From Patescibacteria group bacterium (GTDB taxonomy: Bacteria; Patescibacteriota; Gracilibacteria; UBA1369; PNNO01), in NCBI GenBank assembly GCA_024275695.1, contig JAJRYP010000007.1:1-10998 (forward strand): a stretch of 10,998 nt of DNA, read 5' to 3'. A model generated the notes under the pieces. That model was not told where the DNA came from, ran no database searches, and was given only the letters and a program-made list of their open reading frames with translations. Of the stretch, positions 1 to 6,113 are shown in pieces. A program made the position numbers and the translations under genes. Position 1 is the stretch's first letter. The number at the start of each line of letters is the position of its first letter.

Positions 1-157
1 CGAACGTAAGAAAATTGCTTTGATTCAGGCCGAAAACTCGCATTTAAACCTTTCACTTTTTCAAATGTGTCAACGGCGCTTAAATACAAAACAAACGGTA
101 TCAATTTTTTGTCTTCGTCAAAAACTTAACTTCCCTTTTGATCCGTTTCAATACCAT
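1..157 (-). pseudogene. 5' end of an unidentified reverse-strand gene with an apparent frameshift
   Basis: A reverse-strand ATG at 157-155 is preceded by GGGAGG (174-169), an 11-nt spacing. It reads MVLKRIKREVKF and then stops soon after (at about 103). From the run of five A (plus strand, 120-124) another reverse frame is open to the window edge and begins FDEDKKLIPFVLYLSAVD. One extra base in that run would join the two into a single N-terminus. The second frame has many G-first codons, as coding DNA does, while the opposing plus-strand frame has few. The gene is cut by the window edge and I do not recognise the family. The shift could be a true mutation, programmed, or an assembly error in a homopolymer. 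Seen: the frames and the ribosome binding site. Inferred: that they are one gene. Confidence 0.5.
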
Positions 158-205
158 TTCTCAAAAAACCTCCCTTAAAACTGGGGTCTTTTTAGTTGAA
201 TCACG

Positions 206-234
206 TTGCTCACGTCTTTTTTTTCCGTTATAGT
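206..234 (+). promoter_or_regulatory. Putative sigma-70 promoter of the aldolase gene
   Basis: TTGCTC (206-211), a 17-nt spacer and TATAGT (229-234) would start transcription near 241, giving a leader of about 30 nt before the ATG at 271. If this is right, the in-frame TTG at 196 lies upstream of the transcript, which supports the ATG at 271. The prediction rests on hexamer match and spacing only. Confidence 0.4.
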
Positions 235-260
235 TATATCCGGCTTTTCCAATTTGATAA
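233..260 (-). promoter_or_regulatory. Putative promoter for the left-edge reverse gene
   Basis: Read on the minus strand: TTATCA (260-255), a 16-nt spacer, then TATAAC (238-233). This gives a 5' leader of about 70 nt to the ATG at 157. The -10 overlaps the putative forward aldolase promoter. It is a consensus match only. Confidence 0.3.
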
Positions 261-270
261 CCTAACAAAA

Positions 271-1317
271 ATGGCTGATTTAGCACCTTTTTCAAAAGAC
301 GTTAATCCTCACGTTCGCGAACTTACGGGTGGATATACATTGTCAAATCTCAAAACTCTTCTTAGCGTCGCGGATGAACACGGTTTTGGTATCCCGGCGT
401 GCAATGCTCGTCATAAAACAATTGCCGAAGCGATTCTTGACGCGGCCTGGGAAGCAAAATCTCCGATTATTGTAGAAATCGCCGAAAGCGAATCGGGATA
501 TTGTCCAATGCAGCCCGATATGCTTTCCGACATTGTTCACAACGCAATTGAAGAACGAATAGCAAAATATGGGTATAGCGTGCCCGTTTGTCTTCATCAT
601 GATCATATTCAAAAAGATGTTGACGGATGCATCCAAAGATCGATTGATGCCGGATTTTCATCTGTAGAAGTTGATCTTTCCAAACTTTCAACAGATGAAA
701 ACATAGCGAAATGTGCCGAGGTGGTTGAAAAAATTCACCCGCTTGGTATTTCGTTAGAAGTTGAAGAAGGTGAGATAGGGGCCGCCAGCGCTTTGGCGGA
801 TCCGGATGTTGAACAAAATATCGCTAATTATTACACAAAAACACAAGATGCGGTGAAGCTTGTAGAAGGAGTTAAGCCGGAAGCACTGGCATTTTTTGTT
901 GGAAACGGTCATGGGGTTTATTTAAAAGAACCACATTTGGGATTTGATCGCATTAAAGAAATTTGTGATGGCATTCGGGAGTATGGGGCTTACGGAGTTC
1001 TCCACGGAGGAAGCGGAATTTCGCCGGAAATGTTCCTAAAAGCCGTTGAAGCCGGTGCTCGAAAATTTAACTACGCTACAACACTTCAAAACATTTGGTT
1101 TAAATATTTCCCGCAAGAGCTTACCCGGGCTATGGATAAATCCGCAAAAGAAAACGGTAAACCTTTTAGAAAAGTTCTTTACATATTTATCGATGAAGTT
1201 AATGAACTTGATCACACGGAGGCTAAAAAAGAGATTGCGGAGCATTTGAAAATGATGTTTAAAGAAGCTTTCCTTTGTGAGGGGAAAGCTGATCTGTACG
1301 ACACGAAGCAGAGCTGA
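271..1317 (+). CDS. fba: Class II fructose-1,6-bisphosphate aldolase
   Basis: This cytoplasmic zinc enzyme interconverts fructose 1,6-bisphosphate with dihydroxyacetone phosphate and glyceraldehyde 3-phosphate in glycolysis and gluconeogenesis. The 348-residue reading from ATG 271 is typical for the family. Visible motifs are FGIPACN (39-45), LHHDH (108-112) with the catalytic Asp111 and zinc ligand His112, GNGHGVY (211-217) with a second zinc ligand His214, and LHGGSGI (244-250) with a third, His245, followed by the phosphate-binding stretch KFNYAT (265-270). An in-frame TTG at 196 would add 25 hydrophobic, unconserved-looking residues and is less likely. No clear Shine-Dalgarno precedes the ATG. 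The stop codon is TGA and sits inside a small hairpin. The fructose-bisphosphatase gene follows 71 nt later on the same strand, so the pair probably serves gluconeogenesis. Confidence 0.95.
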   Translation: MADLAPFSKDVNPHVRELTGGYTLSNLKTLLSVADEHGFGIPACNARHKTIAEAILDAAWEAKSPIIVEIAESESGYCPMQPDMLSDIVHNAIEERIAKYGYSVPVCLHHDHIQKDVDGCIQRSIDAGFSSVEVDLSKLSTDENIAKCAEVVEKIHPLGISLEVEEGEIGAASALADPDVEQNIANYYTKTQDAVKLVEGVKPEALAFFVGNGHGVYLKEPHLGFDRIKEICDGIREYGAYGVLHGGSGISPEMFLKAVEAGARKFNYATTLQNIWFKYFPQELTRAMDKSAKENGKPFRKVLYIFIDEVNELDHTEAKKEIAEHLKMMFKEAFLCEGKADLYDTKQS

Positions 1318-1363
1318 GTGTCTTGCTGAGCCAAGGCGAAGCATAAACGTGAGCGCAGCGAAT
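1300..1363 (+). other. Three consecutive mini-hairpins with GA/GA internal loops
   Basis: The first hairpin (1300-1322) pairs GACAC with GTGTC and AGC with GCT, separated by GA opposite GA; it contains the aldolase TGA stop. The second (1324-1343) pairs TGCT with AGCA and GCC with GGC, again with GA opposite GA, around a tight AA loop. The third (about 1349-1363) keeps GA/GA around GC/GC but has weak outer pairing. Tandem 5'-GA-3'/5'-GA-3' steps can form stable sheared G.A pairs in RNA. None has a U-tract, so they do not look like intrinsic terminators. They could be a small repeat element, an RNA-stability element or a processing site. Confidence 0.5.
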
Positions 1364-1388
1364 ACCTTATACTTAAAAATATTAAATT

Positions 1389-2306
1389 ATGTCAGTAGTT
1401 TCACTCGACAAGCATCTGCGCGATGCAAAAATCGATCATGATTTACGACATGTTATAGGAATAATCGCGCGTAGTGCCAAGTATGTTCATAACGCAATGC
1501 AAACCGGCGACCTTGGACTTGCCGGCACCAGCAATATGTATGGAGAAGCGCAACTTGCGCTTGATGTGCTTTCGAACCGGATTTTCGTTAAAGAGCTTGA
1601 AGATTCGCATTTAACATCATGTCTTGCGTCTGAGGAGATGGAGGAGATTTGTAAAATTCCGCCCGAAAAACAAGGTAAGTACGCTGTTGTTTTTGATCCG
1701 CTTGATGGTTCTTCTCTTGTTAATGCTAATTTATCCATAGGAAGTATCTTTGGAATTTACGAAACTGATAAGATTCTTGGAAAAAAGGGTGACGATCAAG
1801 TTGCATCCCTTGTTATCGTTTACGGGCCGCGTGTAACACTTCTCTATACTGTGAAAAGTGGTGTCCATGAGTTTATTTTGAACGCTGTTGGAGAATTTAT
1901 TCTTACTCAGGAAAATATCAAAGTCGAAAAGGATGCGAAGAATTTCGCGCCGGGAAATTTGCGTGCAACCGCAACGGAAAAAAAGTATGCAAAATTGGTA
2001 CAAAGCTGGATGGATGAGAAATATACACTACGATATTCGGGAGGAATGGTTCCCGACATCAATCATATTCTTATGAAAGGACAAGGAATCTTTACTTATC
2101 CCGGCTATGAGGATGCGCCCAGGGGCAAGCTTCGGCTTCTTTATGAATGTGCCCCTATGGCACTTTTAATGGAACAAGCCGGTGGAAGAGCGACCGACGG
2201 CGATAAAAGAATACTTGATATTGAAATTGAAAAACTGGATCAAAGAACTCCTATTTTTATTGGAAGTGAAAACGAAGTGAAAAAGGTTGAGAAAATTCTT
2301 TCATAG
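1389..2306 (+). CDS. fbp: Class I fructose-1,6-bisphosphatase
   Basis: This enzyme hydrolyses fructose 1,6-bisphosphate to fructose 6-phosphate and phosphate, the committed step of gluconeogenesis, using Mg2+ in the cytoplasm. The 305 residues are slightly shorter than the E. coli enzyme (332). Signature stretches are SEEMEE (81-86) with acidic metal ligands, VVFDPLDGSS (100-109) with metal-binding Asp103 and Asp106, RYSGGMVPDIN (215-225) of the sugar-phosphate site, and KLRLLYECAPMALLMEQAGG (247-266), where Glu253 matches the metal-binding Glu of the KLRLLYE motif. The ATG at 1389 follows an A/T-rich stretch with no Shine-Dalgarno. The gene lies 71 nt behind the aldolase gene and 40 nt ahead of the sigma factor gene, so co-transcription is likely. 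I see nothing broken or missing in the active site. Confidence 0.95.
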   Translation: MSVVSLDKHLRDAKIDHDLRHVIGIIARSAKYVHNAMQTGDLGLAGTSNMYGEAQLALDVLSNRIFVKELEDSHLTSCLASEEMEEICKIPPEKQGKYAVVFDPLDGSSLVNANLSIGSIFGIYETDKILGKKGDDQVASLVIVYGPRVTLLYTVKSGVHEFILNAVGEFILTQENIKVEKDAKNFAPGNLRATATEKKYAKLVQSWMDEKYTLRYSGGMVPDINHILMKGQGIFTYPGYEDAPRGKLRLLYECAPMALLMEQAGGRATDGDKRILDIEIEKLDQRTPIFIGSENEVKKVEKILS

Positions 2307-2310
2307 AAAA

Positions 2311-2328
2311 TTGTAAAGAAAATTACAA
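2311..2328. promoter_or_regulatory. Inverted repeat TTGTAA-N6-TTACAA before the sigma factor gene
   Basis: A perfect 6-bp inverted repeat (2311-2316 and 2323-2328) with the spacer AGAAAA fills the short gap between fbp and the sigma factor gene. No U-tract follows, so it is not an obvious terminator. It could be a regulator-binding site or a weak RNA hairpin. Short A/T-rich palindromes also arise by chance. Confidence 0.3.
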
Positions 2329-2346
2329 GAACACGTTTACTTATGT

Positions 2347-2928
2347 ATGATGAATATTAAAGATTCTAAAATTTCGGATAAAGAGATTGAAAAGCTGGTA
2401 ATAAAAAGCCAGCAAGGAGATGCCGAGGCCTTCGGTATCATTTACGATACTTATGTTACTCCCATTTATCGTTATATTTTTTATAAAGTGAAAAGAGAAG
2501 ATGTCGAAGATCTTGTTGAACAGCTTTTTCTTAAAGCATGGGAGAATATTCGCAAGTACAAAAAAAGGAAGCAAACCAGTTTTAAATCCTGGCTTTTCAG
2601 AATTGCACATAATCTTGTTGTTGATCATTATCGTCTTACAAGAGAACATGCATCGCTTGATCCACGATTTTCCGATACTAAAAAAGAATCTAATCCTGTT
2701 ATTCAGGCTTCCGAGAGTTTGAATAATGATAGACTGAAAAAGGCTATTGAAAAATTAAAGCCGAATTATCAACAAATTATTATTCTAAAATTTCTTAATG
2801 AATTATCCAACGAAGAAATTAGCAAAGTATTAAAGAAGAGCGAAGGAAGTGTTCGAATTTTGCAATTTAGAGCGCTTAAAGCTTTGAAGATTATTTTATC
2901 CGATATGGGTGTAAATTCTTATGAGTAA
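2347..2928 (+). CDS. ECF-type RNA polymerase sigma-70 factor
   Basis: This is an alternative sigma factor that should direct RNA polymerase to a small regulon, with only regions 2 and 4, as in the ECF group. At 193 residues it has normal length. Region 2 spans about 14-97: the AEAFGIIYDTYVTPIYRYIF stretch, then DLVEQLFLKAWENI (55-68), which binds the polymerase clamp, and FKSWLFRIAHNLVVDHYR (79-96), the region 2.4 helix reading the -10. An unstructured linker covers about 98-129. Region 4 spans about 130-182, with LSNEEISKVLKKSEGSVR (153-170) as the helix-turn-helix for the -35. Two adjacent ATGs (2347 and 2350) could start it; neither has a clear Shine-Dalgarno. A FecR-domain membrane protein follows 54 nt later and is the likely anti-sigma partner. 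The target promoters are unknown. Confidence 0.93.
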   Translation: MMNIKDSKISDKEIEKLVIKSQQGDAEAFGIIYDTYVTPIYRYIFYKVKREDVEDLVEQLFLKAWENIRKYKKRKQTSFKSWLFRIAHNLVVDHYRLTREHASLDPRFSDTKKESNPVIQASESLNNDRLKKAIEKLKPNYQQIIILKFLNELSNEEISKVLKKSEGSVRILQFRALKALKIILSDMGVNSYE

Positions 2929-2971
2929 CAAAATATAACTTTTGTCGTTTATTACAACGCTATAAGGCATT

Positions 2972-2976
2972 AAGGG
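2972..2976 (+). promoter_or_regulatory. Ribosome binding site of the FecR-domain gene
   Basis: AAGGG lies 6 nt before the ATG at 2983 and fixes that start. It is one of the few canonical Shine-Dalgarno sites in the window. Confidence 0.6.
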
Positions 2977-2982
2977 AAAACC

Positions 2983-4194
2983 ATGAAAAACGATTATGAA
3001 AAATTGGGGAAAGCGCTAAACGCTCTTAAAAAACCTTCTTTGACCCAAGGTACCAAAGAGCGTATGAAAAATCATATTATTGAGCAAATAAAAATAAACG
3101 ATCCTGTTCCCGCAAGCTATTCCAGATTAAAAGAGGTACTCCGTAAGCTGGCAATTGGTGTAAAACCGCGAGCAGACGTAAGAGCCGGAATGAAAGAAGC
3201 GATTCTTTCCGGTATCGGGCACTTATCTCTTAGAAAGAGCTTTTTTAGAAATACCTTGGGCAATTGGCAAAGAGTACTTGCGTCTTTATTTATAGTTATA
3301 TTCGCTTTTGGAGCCATAACTCTCTATATAGAAGATATTCCGATTACAAATGCCGCTTTTAAAACAGTATTTAATAAAGTTTTTGGAACGGTTGAAGTAA
3401 TAAGAAACGGTGAGAGAATTGAGGCTAAAAAAGATATGAGTCTTAAACAGGGCGATATCGTTGTTACCGGTGAAGATGGAATTGCTGTTATTCGTTATGT
3501 TGATAACTCTATCACACGTCTTTCTCCGGAAAGCGAACTTAAAATACATAAATTATATCAGGATGTTTTTGATGAAACCAAGACCGAAGTTGAAGTTGAA
3601 TTAACACAAGGTCGCGTATGGACGCAGGTTGTGAACACTCCATCCAACGAGGCCAGTTTTAAAGTTGCCGCTAAAGATATTACCGCTAACGCCCAAGTAA
3701 CAACATCATTTGATGTTAAACACAAAGAAGAAGATAAAGGGATTACGGTTTCCGTATTTGATAATGAAGTTGAAGTTACCGTGCAGGATGTGGAAGCTCA
3801 AGCGCAAGTTGTCCAGGAAGGATATGCGGTGGAAGTTAGTAATACTTCAGAACTTGAACTTGTGGCGCATTCAAATGAAGATGCTGAAGATAAATTGTGG
3901 GTTAATGTGAACACTGCCGAAGATAAAGATTATATGGAAGAAGTTGCTCCGGCTGATCAAGATACGCTTATTGAAGAAGAAGATGTGGTTGTTACTGCCG
4001 TTAAAAAAGCACCGGTCTCCGAAGTTGAAGAAGAAGAAGAATTTGCGGATCGAGATACGGTTACAATTAAAGGAATTGGTGTTACCGAAGATCCTGTAAT
4101 TGAAGAAGTGGCTGAGTCGACAGACACGGAATCTACGTCAGAAGAGCCAACAGAGCCAGAATCAACCCGATCATTGCAACGATCCCCCCAATAA
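2983..4194 (+). CDS. FecR-domain membrane protein, probable anti-sigma/sensor partner
   Basis: This single-pass membrane protein probably controls the sigma factor encoded just upstream. Residues 1-95 should be cytoplasmic and consist of two similar helical units (5-36 and 46-78) sharing the pattern Y..L...L..L and then R..MK..I...I. A transmembrane helix runs from about 97 to 116. The outer part has a FecR domain from about 133 to 290, starting GTVEVIRNGERI, with the Q.GDIV.TG..G.A.I step at 156-170. The tail (about 295-390) is rich in Glu, Asp, Ser and Thr, including runs of Glu at 331 and 349. In the Fec system FecR relays an outer signal to the sigma factor FecI; using that model here is inference. 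The last 20 residues are encoded opposite the end of mraY and may be a late extension. Confidence 0.85.
   Translation: MKNDYEKLGKALNALKKPSLTQGTKERMKNHIIEQIKINDPVPASYSRLKEVLRKLAIGVKPRADVRAGMKEAILSGIGHLSLRKSFFRNTLGNWQRVLASLFIVIFAFGAITLYIEDIPITNAAFKTVFNKVFGTVEVIRNGERIEAKKDMSLKQGDIVVTGEDGIAVIRYVDNSITRLSPESELKIHKLYQDVFDETKTEVEVELTQGRVWTQVVNTPSNEASFKVAAKDITANAQVTTSFDVKHKEEDKGITVSVFDNEVEVTVQDVEAQAQVVQEGYAVEVSNTSELELVAHSNEDAEDKLWVNVNTAEDKDYMEEVAPADQDTLIEEEDVVVTAVKKAPVSEVEEEEEFADRDTVTIKGIGVTEDPVIEEVAESTDTESTSEEPTEPESTRSLQRSPQ
4108..4127 (-). terminator. Possible hairpin just after the mraY stop
   Basis: On the minus strand, 6 nt past the mraY TAG, GTG and CTG pair with CAG and CAC across one mismatch around a 6-nt loop. 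The sequence that follows is only modestly T-rich (TTCTTCAATT). It lies inside the fecR coding region, whose coding constraint could produce it by chance. It is the only terminator-like structure I see for the minus-strand operon. Confidence 0.25.
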
Positions 4195-5200
4195 TCCATA
4201 AACGCATTACGATTTTTGCTTCCGACCATCCTATATGTTCAAAATGGTGATGAAGCGGAGCTATCTTAAATACTCTTTTCTTGAATATTTTTTTTGAAGT
4301 TATTTGAATGATTACGGATAAAGTTTCTATAACGAAAACAAACCCAATAAGAATTAATGGGATAAAAGAGTCCGTAAGCATTGCTATCACGCCTAATGTG
4401 GCTCCAAGTGATAAAGAGCCGGTATCTCCCATATAGAATTTTGCGGGTGGTACGTTGAACCATAGAAAGGCGAGTGTTGCTCCTGTTATGACTGCGCAAA
4501 GAGCTGTCAACAGAAGCAGTCCTTCCGCAAACGCAATTACTCCAAATGACGCGAACGCGATTACAAGTAAACCTCCCGCAAGTCCATCGAGGCCGTCCGT
4601 GAAATTAACCGCATTAGCCGTGGAAATTATTACAAGCATGAATAGGGGAATATACCAGATTCCAAGAGGTACATCTCCAAATCCGGGAAGATGGAACTGA
4701 TCGTAGCCCAGCTTGTAATGGAACCATAAACCGCCAAGAAGCGCAAAAAAGAACAGCCAGAAAAATTTTGGTTTTATATTGATTCCTTTTGATTTTCCAA
4801 ATCCTTTTATATTAAAATAATCGTCAATAGCTCCAAGAACCGCGATAACAAGCAAGGTAGCTACCGGAAGCCATGTTTCTTTTCTGTTTAACAGCGAATG
4901 ATCCACGAATCCGAGTGCCGACAAAATGCGACTTCCAAGCACAATAATAAGTGTTGTGCCCCAAATAAGAATTCCTCCCATTGTTGGTGTACCGGCCTTT
5001 CCTTTATGTAGCGCGTGATATCTTTTTGCGGGTTCACCTGTTGAAGCAACTTCTCGAATTTGTTTATGAATTTTATATTTCTTCAAGATTTTTATAAGTG
5101 GTTTTGCAAGAAATAAAGCCAAAACAAAAGCAGCTGAGAAAGAAAGGAATATAAGGGTTAAATAGCGCAGAATAAGACTCAAATCGACTTCAAAGATCAT
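4133..5200 (-). CDS. mraY: Phospho-N-acetylmuramoyl-pentapeptide transferase (MraY)
   Basis: MraY transfers phospho-MurNAc-pentapeptide from UDP to undecaprenyl phosphate, making lipid I on the inner face of the membrane, the first membrane step of peptidoglycan synthesis. From ATG 5200 the protein has 355 residues, the family's usual size. It is a polytopic membrane protein with the family hallmarks in order: HKGKAGTPTMGG, LGAIDDYFNI with the paired Asp, TANAVNFTDGLDGLAGG, FYMGDTGSLSLG and the HHHFE-containing loop APLHHHFEHIGWSEAK. The frame stays open to an ATG at 5326, but that would add 42 hydrophilic residues overlapping dacA; starting at 5200 begins directly before the first membrane helix and leaves a 16-nt gap to dacA. 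No Shine-Dalgarno is visible, so translational coupling to dacA is plausible. The stop lies 62 nt inside the opposing fecR gene. Confidence 0.95.
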   Translation of the reverse strand: MIFEVDLSLILRYLTLIFLSFSAAFVLALFLAKPLIKILKKYKIHKQIREVASTGEPAKRYHALHKGKAGTPTMGGILIWGTTLIIVLGSRILSALGFVDHSLLNRKETWLPVATLLVIAVLGAIDDYFNIKGFGKSKGINIKPKFFWLFFFALLGGLWFHYKLGYDQFHLPGFGDVPLGIWYIPLFMLVIISTANAVNFTDGLDGLAGGLLVIAFASFGVIAFAEGLLLLTALCAVITGATLAFLWFNVPPAKFYMGDTGSLSLGATLGVIAMLTDSFIPLILIGFVFVIETLSVIIQITSKKIFKKRVFKIAPLHHHFEHIGWSEAKIVMRLWIIGGIVAMIGLILALLALLT

Positions 5201-5216
5201 GGGAAAGGATGTGGAA

Positions 5217-6110
5217 TTACCAAATATAGGATTTAAATGCCCAGGATGCGAGTCTTTTTGTCTCGGTGAACCGGGCCGGACTATTAAGTACAACGGTGAT
5301 AATTTTATTACCGTTGTCATTTTCAATTATCGATACAAATGATAATCCCGCAAGTTCGGTATGTCCAGTTTTTAATCCAAGGACATTCATAAACCCTTCC
5401 AGGAGATCATTTGTTGTTTCAAGATCGTGACTTAAGCTGCCGTCAACTGAAGAAATACTCATAGACGGAATAATAACAGCATCGCGAATAAACGCTTTAC
5501 GATAAGCATATCTTGCTAGTAGAGCGAGGTCGCGAACCGTTGAATAATTTTCAAGCGCATCGAATCCTACCGGATTTTCATAATGGGTACTATATAAACC
5601 GATTTTTTTTGTTTTGTCATTCATTTTTTGAACAAAGGTCGGAACGTCTCCTCCGATATGTTCGGCAACTGCAACTGCGGCATCGTTTCCAGAGTGGATT
5701 AAAATCGCAAGAAGAAGATTTCTTAGCGTGATTTCTTCTCCGCTATAAAGCCAAACTTTTGATCCTTCCGTTTGTGCGGCTTTACTACTTACATAAACAC
5801 TATCATCAAGATTACCTTCTTCAAGCGCGATTATAGCAGTCATAAGTTTTGTGATACTTGCAATTTGCAACTTTGTATCAGGGTTTTTTTCGTATAAAAC
5901 GCTGCCACTATCGAAATCTACAATAATTGCGGCTCTCGCTTCTATTACAGGCGCAACCGCGTATTCTTTTTTTACAGGTATCGAAGAAGACGGAAGCGTT
6001 TCTTCGTACGAAACGGGACTTTTCGCAGATTCCGGAGCAGGAGTGTCTATCGCGATATTTCCGGTGCCGATTGAAACTGCGGCGTAAAGTTGTAAAAAGT
6101 AAGTGAGCAT
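5217..6110 (-). CDS. dacA: D-alanyl-D-alanine carboxypeptidase (peptidase S11, PBP5-like)
   Basis: This penicillin-binding enzyme removes the terminal D-Ala from peptidoglycan stem peptides outside the membrane and so limits cross-linking. All three active-site motifs are present: SITK at 85-88 with nucleophile Ser85, SGN at 140-142, and KTG at 247-249. The 297-residue protein ends about 48 residues after KTG, so it lacks the C-terminal beta domain and amphipathic anchor helix of E. coli PBP5 (about 400 residues). The first 20 residues are hydrophobic but carry no basic charge, making a weak signal peptide or anchor; a flexible Pro/Ser/Glu-rich stretch follows to about residue 50. The ATG is 3 nt behind the pseudouridine synthase stop, in the same frame (TAA ACA ATG), which fixes the start. 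The substrate assignment is by family; an endopeptidase activity is possible. Confidence 0.9.
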   Translation of the reverse strand: MLTYFLQLYAAVSIGTGNIAIDTPAPESAKSPVSYEETLPSSSIPVKKEYAVAPVIEARAAIIVDFDSGSVLYEKNPDTKLQIASITKLMTAIIALEEGNLDDSVYVSSKAAQTEGSKVWLYSGEEITLRNLLLAILIHSGNDAAVAVAEHIGGDVPTFVQKMNDKTKKIGLYSTHYENPVGFDALENYSTVRDLALLARYAYRKAFIRDAVIIPSMSISSVDGSLSHDLETTNDLLEGFMNVLGLKTGHTELAGLSFVSIIENDNGNKIITVVLNSPARFTETKRLASWAFKSYIW

Positions 6111-6113
6111 TGT

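Noticed and set aside
2..178. Plus-strand open frame of 58 codons ending in TAA at 176-178, possibly the end of an upstream gene
   Set aside because: Few of its codons begin with G and it is rich in Cys, His and Gln, as antisense shadows often are. The reverse strand over the same bases looks coding.
163..193. Possible terminator, A-run, CCC, GGG, then T5
   Set aside because: Only about three G-C pairs align around a 9-nt loop; the rest mismatches. It is also explained by the reverse-strand ribosome binding site.
1315..1393. Reading UGA as Gly (code 25), which would extend the aldolase past 1317
   Set aside because: All other genes stay open over long lengths without any in-frame TGA, which code 25 genomes would show often. 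The added residues would be a low-complexity basic tail made of the hairpin cluster.
4170..4187. GATC-N8-GATC near the end of fecR as a hairpin or terminator
   Set aside because: Only a 4-bp stem without a U-tract, inside the constrained mraY coding sequence.
4455..4700. Plus-strand open frame of 81 codons inside mraY
   Set aside because: It lies fully antisense to conserved MraY motifs and has no ribosome binding site.
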